Assembly: GCF_017573505.1 (NCBI RefSeq)
Contig: NZ_JAGEOJ010000005.1
Coordinates: 248,001 to 312,000, forward strand
DNA: 64,000 nucleotides
Direction of reading: 5' to 3'
Origin: Actinomadura barringtoniae
GTDB taxonomy: Bacteria > Actinomycetota > Actinomycetes > Streptosporangiales > Streptosporangiaceae
Shown: positions 51,003 to 59,784 of the stretch, one piece after another
How the letters are laid out: each line of letters begins with the position of its first letter
Numbering within the stretch: the stretch's first letter is position 1
Notes under the pieces: generated by a model
The model's database searches: none
Seen by the model: only the letters and a program-made list of their open reading frames with translations
What the model was told of the DNA's origin: nothing
Program-made: the position numbers and the translations under genes

Positions 51003-52193
51003 GTGCGCAGGTTCTCGTGGCGCCGCGTGCGCACCACCGCCACCACCGTCCCGGTTCCGGCCGAGACGTCTCCGCTCGCCCGGCTGATGGGCCGGGACGA
51101 GGTGGTGCTCGCGGGGCTGCGCGGACGCCGGGCCATCGCGGCGCGGCGGGTGCTGATCACGGGAGCCTGCGGCACGATCGGCTCGGCGCTGAGCCGCCAG
51201 GTCGCCAAGCTCGATCCGGCCGCGGTCTGGCTGGTCGACAAGGACGGGCCGAAGCTCAGCGCGCTCGGCGACGAGCTGCGCGAGCTCGACATGAGCCGGA
51301 TCGACCTCGCCGAGGCGGATGTGTGCGACACCGGGGCCATCCACGACACGCTGCGGACGGCCCGGCCCGAGCTGGTCTTCCACGCGGCCGCGCTGAACGA
51401 GCTGGTCAAGGTCGAGTGCGCGCCGTGCCGCGGCGTCACCGACAACGTGCTCGGCACGCGCAACGTCGTGGACGGCTCGGTGCGCCACGGCGTCGACCGG
51501 CTCGTCTTCGTCTCCTCCGACAAGGCCGCCGACCCGACGTCGGTGTTCGGCGCGACGATGCGGCTCGGCGAGATGCTGCTGCAGGGCGCGACCGGCGGGC
51601 CGACCTGCTTCGCCGCCGTACGGGTGGGCAACGTCATCGGCGAGCCCGGCTCGCTGCTCAGCATCCTCGCGCACCGCATCTCCTCCGGTGAGGTCGTCAC
51701 CATCACCCATCCCGAGGTCGCGCGCCACTTCATGACCGTGGACGAGGCCGCCGGGCTGCTGCTGGAGGCCGCCGCGCTCGCCGAGGAGGCCGAGACGTTC
51801 GTCCTGGACATGGGCAGCCCGGTGCCGGTGATCGAGCTCGTGCACCGGTACGCCGAGCAGCTGCGGCTGCCCGAGGTCACGATCCGCTTCAGCGGCCTCG
51901 GCCCCGGCGAGAAGCTCGCCGAGAAGACCTTCTCCGACTCCGAACGCCGGATCCGCACCGCGCACCCCAAGATCTGGGCCACCCGTCCCGCGCCGCCGCC
52001 CGCCGGGCTGCCGCAGCTGCTGGACGCCCTGTGCGGCGCGGCCCGCGACGGCGACGAGGACGAGGTGCGGCTGCTGCTGCGCCGGCTGCTCCCCGAATAC
52101 CACCCCGCACGCCGCCCGCGTCCCCAGCGCGGACCGGGCGACTCCCCCTCGTTCTGCGACGCGGGCTGCAGCCCCGACCCGCCCGGCCTGTGA
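51003..52193 (+). CDS. CapD/FlaA1-like nucleotide-sugar dehydratase without the catalytic lysine
   Basis: A 396-residue extended SDR of the polysaccharide biosynthesis family 2. RVLITGACGTIGSALSRQVA binds NAD(P); VFHAAALNELVKVE and VFVSSDKAADPTSVFGATMR align with FlaA1/CapD motifs. In that family the last motif is VSTDKAVNPTNVMGATKR: the catalytic Met/Tyr is here F182 and the catalytic Lys is M186. The enzyme may therefore be inactive, altered or structural. It lacks the N-terminal membrane domain of CapD and has a ~50-residue Arg/Pro-rich C-terminal tail. GTG at 51003 is 2 bp after the aminotransferase stop. Confidence 0.85.
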   Translation: MRRFSWRRVRTTATTVPVPAETSPLARLMGRDEVVLAGLRGRRAIAARRVLITGACGTIGSALSRQVAKLDPAAVWLVDKDGPKLSALGDELRELDMSRIDLAEADVCDTGAIHDTLRTARPELVFHAAALNELVKVECAPCRGVTDNVLGTRNVVDGSVRHGVDRLVFVSSDKAADPTSVFGATMRLGEMLLQGATGGPTCFAAVRVGNVIGEPGSLLSILAHRISSGEVVTITHPEVARHFMTVDEAAGLLLEAAALAEEAETFVLDMGSPVPVIELVHRYAEQLRLPEVTIRFSGLGPGEKLAEKTFSDSERRIRTAHPKIWATRPAPPPAGLPQLLDALCGAARDGDEDEVRLLLRRLLPEYHPARRPRPQRGPGDSPSFCDAGCSPDPPGL

Positions 52194-52200
52194 GGTGCCC

Positions 52201-53439
52201 GTGAGTACGAACCGCAAGCTCAGAGTGGCCACGGTGATCACCCGCTTCAACGGCGGCGCCGGCCAGGTGGCGCTGAACGGAGCGCTCGCGCTGCCGCCCG
52301 GCGACTACGAACGCGCGATCGTCACCGGCGCCGTCGGCATCGACAGCGCCAGCAGCGAGACCGACGCGGACGTTCTCTACGGCGACGAAGCGGTGGCGAA
52401 CGCGGCGGCCGGCGACATGACGCCGCAGGCGCACGCCGCCGGGATGGAGATCGTTCAGGTCCGGCCGCTGGTCCCGCAGATCTCGCCGCGCGACGACATG
52501 GCGGCCCTGAAGACGCTGACCCGGGTGCTGGCCGAGGGCCGGTACGACGTCGTGCACACCCACAGCGCCAAGGGCGGCGTGATCGGCCGGGTCGCGGCGG
52601 CGCGCGCCGGGGTGCCGCGGATCGTGCACACCTGGCACGGCTTCCCGTTCAACGAGTTCCAGTCGTGGGCGCGCCGGACCGCCTACATCAGGCTGGAACG
52701 GATCGCGGCCAAGCACACCGACGCGTTCCTGGCCATCGGGTCGGAGACGATCACGACGGCGCTGCGGCTCGGCCTCGCGACGCCCGAACGGATCCGGCTG
52801 TCGTGGCCCGCGGTCGACATCGGCGCGTACGCCACCGCGCCCGGCTCGCGCGCGCAGGCCCGCCGCAGGCTCGACCTGCCGCTCGGTGTGAAGGTCGTCG
52901 GCTCGATCGGGCGCCTCACGTTCCAGAAGGGCCCGGAGATCTTCGCCAGGGCGCTGGCGCGGCTGCCCGACGACGTGTTCGGGCTGTGGGTCGGCGGCGG
53001 CGCGATGGCGGACGAGCTCGCCAAGCTGACCGCCAAGCTCGGCATCGAGGACCGGATGCGCTGGCTCGGGCACCGCGACGACGTCGCCGATGTGCTGCCC
53101 GCCTTCGACGTCATGGCGATGAGCAGCAGGTGGGAAGGCCTGCCGTGCGTGCTGGTCGAGGCGATCGGCGCGGGCATCCCGCTCGTCGCGACCGCCGTGC
53201 CGTCCAACCAGGACCTGGTGCAGGCCGGGGAGACCGGGATGCTCGTGCCGCCCGCCGATCCCGAACAGCTGGCGGGCGCCATCGGCCATCTCCTCGACAA
53301 CCCGGCCGCGGCTGCGCGGATGGCCGAACGGGCCCGCAACCGCGTCGGCGACTGGTTCTCCCCCGGCTACCTCGGCGGCGTCCTTGACGACACCTACCGG
53401 GGCAACTCGCAGCGGCCGTACCGGAAGCAGGCCGGATGA
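52201..53439 (+). CDS. Glycosyltransferase family 4
   Basis: 412 residues. GT-B fold: an N-terminal domain with VATVITRFNGGAGQVALNG and YDVVHTHSAKGGVIGRVAA, and a C-terminal domain with VGSIGRLTFQKGPEIFARAL, WLGHRDDVADVLPAFDV and the donor-binding WEGLPCVLVEAIGAGIP. It adds a sugar from a nucleotide donor to the lipid-linked repeat unit. GTG at 52201 has GAGG at close range; the GTG two codons earlier is an alternative. The next gene overlaps by 4 bp. Confidence 0.92.
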   Translation: MSTNRKLRVATVITRFNGGAGQVALNGALALPPGDYERAIVTGAVGIDSASSETDADVLYGDEAVANAAAGDMTPQAHAAGMEIVQVRPLVPQISPRDDMAALKTLTRVLAEGRYDVVHTHSAKGGVIGRVAAARAGVPRIVHTWHGFPFNEFQSWARRTAYIRLERIAAKHTDAFLAIGSETITTALRLGLATPERIRLSWPAVDIGAYATAPGSRAQARRRLDLPLGVKVVGSIGRLTFQKGPEIFARALARLPDDVFGLWVGGGAMADELAKLTAKLGIEDRMRWLGHRDDVADVLPAFDVMAMSSRWEGLPCVLVEAIGAGIPLVATAVPSNQDLVQAGETGMLVPPADPEQLAGAIGHLLDNPAAAARMAERARNRVGDWFSPGYLGGVLDDTYRGNSQRPYRKQAG

Positions 53440-54791
53440 CGACGACGGACGTACAGCCACCGGAGCACAGGCCCGCCCCGCCCTCGGCGGGCCTCCCGGG
53501 CCCCGCCCGAACGCCGCAGGCTCCGCCGCGGCGGGAGTTGCGGCGGAAGCGGCAGGTCACCACGCTCGTGCTGGTCGGCGGCATCGCCTCGCTGCCGATG
53601 CTCCAGCCGTTCGGGATGGGACCGGGCCCGGGCAACACCGGCCTGCCCGACCTGACGCTGGTCATCGTCACGGCGACCATGCTGCTGTGGGCGGGCACGC
53701 GGCGGCTGCCGGTGCGCTGGCCGTACCTCATCCCGACCTGCCTCACCATCATCGCGGGCGGCATCGCCGCGATCGTGAACGACGGCGCGGGCGCGCTCAC
53801 CCTGGTCAAGGATCTGTTCGTGCTGCTGTGGGCGGTCAGCATCGCCAACCTGTGCCGCGATCCGAAGACGCTGAAGTTCGCGATGCGCGCGTGGGTCTGG
53901 ATCGGCACGTTCTATGCGCTGGTGATGATCGTCGGCTTCGTCCTGGGCATCGAGGCGCTGTCGGGCAAGCAGCTGGACGGCGAGCGCGCGCAGTTCACCT
54001 TCGGCGACGCCAACTACGCCTCCAACTGGTTCATCTGCGTCTACTTCATCTCGCGGGCCTCGCACATCCCGGAGAAGACCTGGCAGCGCTGGACGGTGTG
54101 CGGGATCCTGCTCGCCGCCGAAGGCCTGACCGGCTCGAACGGCGGCGCGCTCGCGCTCGGCGCCGCGATCTTCCTCGGCTACCTGTTCCGGCTGGTCCGC
54201 GAGGGCAAGGCGCACCACGCCATCGCGGTCGGCGCGCTGGCGACGATCGTCGGGGGCGGCGGGATCGCCGTCCTGTCGGTCGTCGACATCCAGCCCTACC
54301 TGCAGCAGGCCAGCGACGCCTCGCCGATCCTGCGCGACTCCATCGGCCGCACCACCGGCGAGAGCACCAACTCGCGCAGCACCGTCCTCAGCACCACGGT
54401 ACGGATGATCAAGGAGCAGACCCATCCGTGGGGCATCGGGCCCGGCCGCACCGAGAAGGACATGCTCTACAACCAGGAGACCTACGTCCGCGAGGCCCAC
54501 AACGACTACATCGCGGCGGTGCTGGAACGCGGCTTCCTCGGCGGGATCGCGCTGATCGTCCTGCTGTGCACGGTGCTGCTGCAGTGCGTGCGGATCGCGC
54601 GGCGGAACGCCCTGAAGCCCGAGTTCGCCGCCGTCGTGCCACGGCCGGAGCTGTTCGGGTGCCTGATCGCGGTCTTCCTCATCTCCGGGCTCTTCTACGA
54701 GGTCCTGCACTACCGCCATGGCTGGGCCTTCTTCGGCCTGATAGCGGCGGTCTATCTCTTCGGGCGCAAGGAGACGGAGACCACGCGATGA
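53436..54791 (+). CDS. O-antigen ligase/polymerase (Wzy/WaaL-like)
   Basis: A 451-residue membrane protein with about 10-12 hydrophobic segments and a large periplasm-facing loop. The loop contains WGIGPGRTEKD and EAHNDYIAAVLERGFLGG, the conserved O-antigen ligase/polymerase pattern. It would polymerise lipid-linked repeat units or transfer the chain at the outer face of the membrane. Overlaps both neighbours by 4 bp. Confidence 0.88.
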   Translation: MTTTDVQPPEHRPAPPSAGLPGPARTPQAPPRRELRRKRQVTTLVLVGGIASLPMLQPFGMGPGPGNTGLPDLTLVIVTATMLLWAGTRRLPVRWPYLIPTCLTIIAGGIAAIVNDGAGALTLVKDLFVLLWAVSIANLCRDPKTLKFAMRAWVWIGTFYALVMIVGFVLGIEALSGKQLDGERAQFTFGDANYASNWFICVYFISRASHIPEKTWQRWTVCGILLAAEGLTGSNGGALALGAAIFLGYLFRLVREGKAHHAIAVGALATIVGGGGIAVLSVVDIQPYLQQASDASPILRDSIGRTTGESTNSRSTVLSTTVRMIKEQTHPWGIGPGRTEKDMLYNQETYVREAHNDYIAAVLERGFLGGIALIVLLCTVLLQCVRIARRNALKPEFAAVVPRPELFGCLIAVFLISGLFYEVLHYRHGWAFFGLIAAVYLFGRKETETTR

Positions 54792-56152
54792 CCGAGACCC
54801 AGCGACCCGTAGAGCCCGTAGAGATAGAGGCCCCGGCACAGCGGCGGACGGTCAGCAAGAAGATCGTCGCGTTGATGGCGGGCAACATGGTGGGCCGCGT
54901 CGGCGCGCTCGCCTCGCTCGGCCTGGCGACCATCATGGTGGCGCGGATCGGCGGGCCCGAACTGGTCGGCGCGTTCACGCTCGTACGGATCCTGCCGGGC
55001 CTGCTCTGCCAGCTGTCGAACGCCGGGCTGCCCGCCGCCGCGCCCTACTTCCTTGCCGACGGCAGCGCCAGCGGCCGGGTCTACGACCAGTCGCGCGTAC
55101 GGCCGACGCTGGCCTGGCTGACCGTCGTCGGCGCGCTCATCGGCGGGCTGTCGTGGCTGGCGCTCACACCTCTTCTCTACCTCGTCTTCTTCAAGTCGTT
55201 CGGGATCTGGGTCACGGTGGCCGCCGCGGTCCCCTCGTTCACCCAGGGGTACGTGTCGGTGGGCAAGGGCCTGCTCCAGGGCACCGAGGACATGCGCGGC
55301 GCGAGCATGGCGATCGCCGTCGAGGAGTTCGTCTTCCTGCCCATCTACGGCGTGATCCTCATCGGCTGGTACGGTCCGGGCGCGCTCATCGCCGGGCTGG
55401 TCCTCGCCGACGTCGCCGCCGCGGCCTGGATCGCGCGGCGCCTCGCCCGGCGCGGGTTCTTCGCCGGCTGGGGACGCCCCGACCTGCGCCTGGCCCGGAC
55501 GATCTCCAGTTACGGCTTCCGCGGCTATCTCGGCCAGCTCATCGACCTGCTCCAGCTGCGCTTCGACATGGCGCTGCTCGGCGGCCTGGCCGGGCCGAAG
55601 GTGCTGGGCGTCTACACGGTCGCCAGCAAGTTCGCCGAGCTCGTGCAGCTGCCCGGCCTGGCGCTCAACTACGTGCTGTTCCCCGACTTCGCCAAGGACG
55701 ACAAGGCGGAGGCGACGCGCCGCACGCGCAAGCTGATCCTGCCCGCGTTCGGGGTCTCGGTCGTCGCCGCGCTCCCGCTCGCCGCCATCGCGGGCACCGC
55801 CCTGCCCTGGATCTTCGGCGACGTCTTCGACGACGCGGTGGTGCCCACCTACATCCGGCTCGCGGGCGTCGTCACGTTCGGCGTCACCGGGCTGATCATG
55901 GCCTACCTGTACGGGGTCGGCCGGCCCGGCGCCGCCTCCACCTGCCAGGGCATCGGTCTCGCCGTCGTCGTCATCGCCGGCGTCATGCTGATCCCGTCGT
56001 TCGGCGCCGAGGGCGCCGCGACCGCCACCGCCCTGTCCTTCGTCGCCACCACCGCCGCGCTGCTGGTGTGGTTCTTCCACGTCGAGAGGGCCGAGAGGAA
56101 CGGCCGGGCCGACCAGGCCGTGAAGGTCGAGAAGGTTGAGAAGAAGGGGTGA
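54788..56152 (+). CDS. Polysaccharide flippase (Wzx-like, MATE/MVF fold)
   Basis: 454 residues, about 12-14 membrane segments, starting KIVALMAGNMVGRVGALASL and including YGFRGYLGQLIDLLQLRFDM, typical of oligosaccharide flippases. It should move the lipid-linked repeat unit across the membrane for the ligase/polymerase encoded just before. ATG at 54788 overlaps the previous stop. The C-terminus is a charged Glu/Lys tail (VEKVEKKG). Confidence 0.9.
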   Translation: MTETQRPVEPVEIEAPAQRRTVSKKIVALMAGNMVGRVGALASLGLATIMVARIGGPELVGAFTLVRILPGLLCQLSNAGLPAAAPYFLADGSASGRVYDQSRVRPTLAWLTVVGALIGGLSWLALTPLLYLVFFKSFGIWVTVAAAVPSFTQGYVSVGKGLLQGTEDMRGASMAIAVEEFVFLPIYGVILIGWYGPGALIAGLVLADVAAAAWIARRLARRGFFAGWGRPDLRLARTISSYGFRGYLGQLIDLLQLRFDMALLGGLAGPKVLGVYTVASKFAELVQLPGLALNYVLFPDFAKDDKAEATRRTRKLILPAFGVSVVAALPLAAIAGTALPWIFGDVFDDAVVPTYIRLAGVVTFGVTGLIMAYLYGVGRPGAASTCQGIGLAVVVIAGVMLIPSFGAEGAATATALSFVATTAALLVWFFHVERAERNGRADQAVKVEKVEKKG

Positions 56153-56922
56153 CCGCCGTGCCCGAGAACCCGTCCGAGAAGGAGCTGGAGACCCGCTCCG
56201 TCGACCCGTCCGACGGTGTGCCGCCCTCGGCGGCCCGCCGAGTGCTGGACGTCGCGGGCGCGCTCACCGGCCTGATCCTGCTGTCGATCCCGCTCTTCCT
56301 CCTCTATCTCCTCGTACGGCTGTCGAGCTCCGGCCCCGGCGTCTTCAAGCAGACTCGCGTCGGGCAGGGCGGCCGCCCGTTCACCATGTTCAAGTTCCGC
56401 ACGATGCGGCAGGGCGTCGGCGGCCTCACCGTGACCGCCAACTGCGACCCGCGCCTCACCAAGGTCGGCAAGCTGATGCGCGAGTGGTCGCTGGACGAGC
56501 TGCCGCAGCTGGTGAACGTGCTGCGCGGCGACATGACGCTGGTCGGGCCGCGCCCGGAGACCTACGACCTCGCCGTGCACTACGACGCGCACTGCCGCTG
56601 GATCTTCGACCACCGGCCCGGGCTCACCGGCGTCTCGGAGGTGCGTTTCCGTGACTTCGATGTGCTCCCGCCCGGCGAGGAGGTCGATCTGGTCAACTAC
56701 ATCGAACGGATCGTGCCCGCCCGCGTCCAGGTGGACGCGGTTTATCTGGCCGACCCTTCGATGGGCGCGACGTTGCGGGCACTATGGGACACGGTGCGGC
56801 ACATTCTCGGCTTCACCATCCCGCCGCTCGAGGTGACCGCCCACGGCACCGTCACCGAGCGAAGCCCGCACCAGCCCGCCGACGCGCAACGGCCGGCGGA
56901 GGAGCCCGGCTCCGCCGCCTGA
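56149..56922 (+). CDS. Priming sugar-phosphate transferase
   Basis: 257 residues. One membrane segment (VAGALTGLILLSIPLFLLYL) followed by the bacterial sugar transferase domain: FTMFKFRTMR and DELPQLVNVLRGDMTLVGPR, which hold the catalytic Asp-Glu and the phosphate-binding Arg. It transfers a sugar-1-phosphate to the lipid carrier, the first step of repeat-unit assembly. It is a short form without the N-terminal multi-helix region of WbaP. GTG at 56149 overlaps the flippase stop; GTG at 56158 is an alternative. A ~35-residue tail is unstructured. Confidence 0.9.
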   Translation: MTAVPENPSEKELETRSVDPSDGVPPSAARRVLDVAGALTGLILLSIPLFLLYLLVRLSSSGPGVFKQTRVGQGGRPFTMFKFRTMRQGVGGLTVTANCDPRLTKVGKLMREWSLDELPQLVNVLRGDMTLVGPRPETYDLAVHYDAHCRWIFDHRPGLTGVSEVRFRDFDVLPPGEEVDLVNYIERIVPARVQVDAVYLADPSMGATLRALWDTVRHILGFTIPPLEVTAHGTVTERSPHQPADAQRPAEEPGSAA

Positions 56923-56945
56923 GCCCCACTTCATCGGGGAGAAAG

Positions 56946-57866
56946 ATGGACATGCGTTTCAAGGTCTCGGCCGTGGTGGCCACGTTCATTCTGGTGGTGG
57001 GCTTCCTCTACTTCGTGCAGCGCAGCTCGGACGATCCCTACGAGCCGTACCGCGGACCGCTGGCCAGCCCCGGCACGACGCCGCCCAACCCCGGCGCCAC
57101 CCGGCACATCGCGCTGAACACCGAGCCGAAGGACTACCCCAAGCTGAAGGAGCTCGGCTACAACCTGCTCGACGTGGACCCCGACGAGGTCGCCTCCATC
57201 CCCGAGGGCACGCAGGCGCTGGTGTGGGTCGGCAACTTCCAGTGCGAGAAGTTCGCGACCTCCTACGAGAACTTCACCGCCGCCGTCCAGCGCCTCGGCC
57301 ACGACCCCAAGGTGTACGGCTGGTACCTGTCCGACGAGCCCGACCCCGGCACCTGCCCCAAGATCGCCGACGAGATCAAGCGCCGCGCCGCCTACGTCCG
57401 GCAGCAGGCGCCCCGGCAGATCAGCTTCATCTCCCTCACCGACTTCCCGATGGAGCCGGTCACGCCGAAGAAGGTCGGCGTCGACCTGGTCGGGCTCGAC
57501 CCGTACCCCTGCAAGGGCTCCGCGCAGGCCCGCGACGAGTGCAACGTCGACGCGATCGACCGCATGGTGCGCATGTCCGACGACGCCGGGATCCCGCGCC
57601 GCCTGGTCGTCCCGGTCTTCCAGGCGTTCGGCACCGAGTGCTCCAGGGGCGCCAAGCAGTACTGGATGCCGACCGTGGACCAGTACAAGCAGCTCCTGCG
57701 CCGCTGGGACCGCCTCGTGCCGAACCCCCTGATGGACATCTCCTACTCGTGGGGCCACCAGGGCGAATGGGCCTGCCCGACCCTCGCCGACGCCAACGGC
57801 CAGAACGGCCGCCCCGACCTGCAGACGCTAATGAAGCGTCACAACGCGAGCAAGATGCCCGGCTGA
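56946..57866 (+). CDS. Exported glycoside-hydrolase-like protein of unknown function
   Basis: 306 residues with an N-terminal hydrophobic anchor (VSAVVATFILVVGFLYFV) and a Pro-rich spacer. The rest looks like a TIM barrel: ALVWVGNFQCEKF, then VYGWYLSDEPDPG with D130-E131 at the end of a strand, as in retaining glycosidase-like folds, VDLVGLDPYPCKG, VVPVFQAFG and MDISYSWGHQGEWAC. Several Cys suggest an extracytoplasmic location. ATG at 56946 follows GGGGAG. It ends the polysaccharide operon and may trim or modify the polymer; I do not recognise a specific family. Confidence 0.7.
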   Translation: MDMRFKVSAVVATFILVVGFLYFVQRSSDDPYEPYRGPLASPGTTPPNPGATRHIALNTEPKDYPKLKELGYNLLDVDPDEVASIPEGTQALVWVGNFQCEKFATSYENFTAAVQRLGHDPKVYGWYLSDEPDPGTCPKIADEIKRRAAYVRQQAPRQISFISLTDFPMEPVTPKKVGVDLVGLDPYPCKGSAQARDECNVDAIDRMVRMSDDAGIPRRLVVPVFQAFGTECSRGAKQYWMPTVDQYKQLLRRWDRLVPNPLMDISYSWGHQGEWACPTLADANGQNGRPDLQTLMKRHNASKMPG

Positions 57867-57867
57867 C

Positions 57868-57940
57868 CAACACGCCGATCTTGCTCTGAGCGCCCTCATT
57901 TCCCCCCGGAAAGGGCGCTCAGAGCAAGATCGGCGTGTTG
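57868..57940. terminator. Long bidirectional terminator (29-bp perfect stem)
   Basis: Positions 57868-57896 pair perfectly with 57912-57940 around a 15-nt loop. It starts 1 bp after the polysaccharide operon's last stop and ends 12 bp before the NamH-like stop, so it serves both. The length is unusual for a terminator. Confidence 0.85.
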
Positions 57941-57951
57941 TCGGGGCGGGG

Positions 57952-59514
57952 TTAGGGGAGTTTGCGGCTCGTGAGGTTGGCGGAACGGGCGTTCACGCAC
58001 TCGCCGCTGGCGAGGTCGAAGGTGAAGTTGTGCGCCAGGCAGCGCAGGCGGCCGTTGTCGATGACCGCGCCGACCGACAGGTCCTCGCCCGCGTGCGGGC
58101 AGTAGCGCGGGATGTCGTAGGAGTGCCCCGCCGAACGGACCGTGATCCGCTCGCGCTCGTCGCGGCCGGTCTCGTACGCCTCGACGGCGTCCAGCGCCAT
58201 CGCGTTGGCGTGCTTCAGCAGGCCGACGAGGTAGTCGTTGTAGACGTCGGGGTCGCGATAGAGGCTGAGCCGCATCGAGATGAGCAGGTCCTCCCAGGCC
58301 AGCTTGCCGGTGAGGACGCCGTCCAGCCAGCGGCCGGCGGTGGTGATGCGGTAGTGCGGGCGCACCGAGGCGCTGGCCTCGCCGACCTTCAGGCCCTCGG
58401 GCGAGAAGTCGACGTCCCACGTGCCGCCGTTCGGCCCGGTGATCTCGAACCGGACGATCATGTTGATCTGGCCGCGGAAGTAGTCGCTCAGGCCGCCCAG
58501 GAACTCGAAATGGTTGCGGAAGCGGTCGAAGAGCCCCGCGTCCGGGATCGGGTACCCGGCCATCTCGCCCTCGATGAGCTCGGCGCGGTCGGCCGCGTAA
58601 CGTTCCAGGTAGCCGGGGCGGAACGCGTCGGCGAACGAGAACCGGGCCGACACCGGGTCGCGCGTGACCTCGCCGGTGACCAGGTCGACGGCGTCGCCGG
58701 GCTTGAACGACTCCCAGCGCTGGTTCGGCAGGTGCTCGCGCAGCCAGCCGGCGCTGACCTCGGGGTCGCAGAACGCCCCGTCCTCCTGGTCGAGCACCCA
58801 GTTGAGGTGGTGCACCTCGGGGTCCAGGAAGCACGGCGGCCCGGCGAACGGGACGGCGAGGTCGGGCTCGGTCTGGCGGACGAGGCGCTGTGCCGCGCGG
58901 AGCTTGGCGATGCGCTTGTCCATCGAGACCTTGGCCATCTCCTCCGGCGGGTACTCGTAGCAGATCGGGTGCCAGGAGGCGCCCGAGGTCTGCAGGGCCA
59001 TCAGGCTCAGCCCACCGGCCAGATGCTTGGCCCGGCGCGCCTGCGCGGCGGTCAGCCTGGCGTCGTTGCAGTGCAGGATGCCGTGCCCGTCGGCGACGAC
59101 GAGAAATGCGGCGTCATGACACATCGGCGATAGTTCCGGAATCACCGTGATCCATGATCCGCGATTGTCGAGAGGGAATTTCTCCCAGGCCCCTATCTCG
59201 ATTACCTGACGACTGCCCGCGGCCGCCAGCATCCGTTCCCGGAAGGCGGGGCCCGGATAGCCCGGAATGAGGATTCGGGTGCGCTCGGGAAGCCGCTCGA
59301 TGACCCAGGGATCGAAGTGATCTAGATGTTCGTGCGACACCGCGACCCAGTCCGCGTCGAGCACCGCGGGAACGCCGAGGTGATCGTTTCTCGGGTACTG
59401 GTGCCACGCACCGAGAAACGCGCCTGTTGGAGCGAGCCAAGGGTCCGCTAGCAGGCGGAACGCCGCCCCCTGGACCGCCAGCCCCGCATGTCCGAGAAAA
59501 GTGACCGTTGGCAT
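57952..59514 (-). CDS. namH: NamH-like N-acyl-sugar hydroxylase (metallo-beta-lactamase fold plus C-terminal Rieske domain)
   Basis: 520 residues. MPTVTFLGHAGLAV opens a UlaG-like metallo-beta-lactamase domain with S60-H-E-H-L-D-H66; FAGPPCFLDPE and WEDLLISMRLSLYRDPDVYN are characteristic of the NamH/CMAH group. The C-terminal Rieske cluster has C472-x-H474 and C492-x2-H495 (YCPHAGED and LRCLAHNF). Mycobacterial NamH hydroxylates UDP-N-acetylmuramic acid to the N-glycolyl form; CMAH does the same for sialic acid, with the Rieske domain at the other end. Here the substrate could be the muramic acid precursor or an amino sugar of the adjoining operon. ATG at 59514 gives the natural N-terminus; the frame is open to 59565. 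Confidence 0.78.
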   Translation of the reverse strand: MPTVTFLGHAGLAVQGAAFRLLADPWLAPTGAFLGAWHQYPRNDHLGVPAVLDADWVAVSHEHLDHFDPWVIERLPERTRILIPGYPGPAFRERMLAAAGSRQVIEIGAWEKFPLDNRGSWITVIPELSPMCHDAAFLVVADGHGILHCNDARLTAAQARRAKHLAGGLSLMALQTSGASWHPICYEYPPEEMAKVSMDKRIAKLRAAQRLVRQTEPDLAVPFAGPPCFLDPEVHHLNWVLDQEDGAFCDPEVSAGWLREHLPNQRWESFKPGDAVDLVTGEVTRDPVSARFSFADAFRPGYLERYAADRAELIEGEMAGYPIPDAGLFDRFRNHFEFLGGLSDYFRGQINMIVRFEITGPNGGTWDVDFSPEGLKVGEASASVRPHYRITTAGRWLDGVLTGKLAWEDLLISMRLSLYRDPDVYNDYLVGLLKHANAMALDAVEAYETGRDERERITVRSAGHSYDIPRYCPHAGEDLSVGAVIDNGRLRCLAHNFTFDLASGECVNARSANLTSRKLP

Positions 59515-59784
59515 ACGGAGACTGTCTCTCCGGGGACTGGCGTTCACACCCATCGGAATGCGCAAGACGGCTACGCCGTAGGCATGAAAGAGCGGATAGG
59601 AAAAAATGGCGGGAAGGAAACCGACAATCCTGACTTAGACGCCCCGACAATGGGGGCGGTTTACCACACTTCACCCCTGTCCGCTTCCGGCCATACGCTG
59701 GTCGGTTGCGGTCAATTGACTGGACACAAGTGACCTTCGGGGCGACGGTCGAGAGGGTGCTGGTATTAGGGACGGGGGTCTTCC

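Noticed and set aside
57868..57940. Inverted repeat as the ends of an insertion sequence
   Set aside because: The arms are only 15 nt apart, with no transposase between them; the position between convergent stops fits a terminator.
59711..59720. Palindrome GTCAATTGAC before the histidine kinase
   Set aside because: A single short palindrome without a matching -10 or a second copy; not enough to call an operator.
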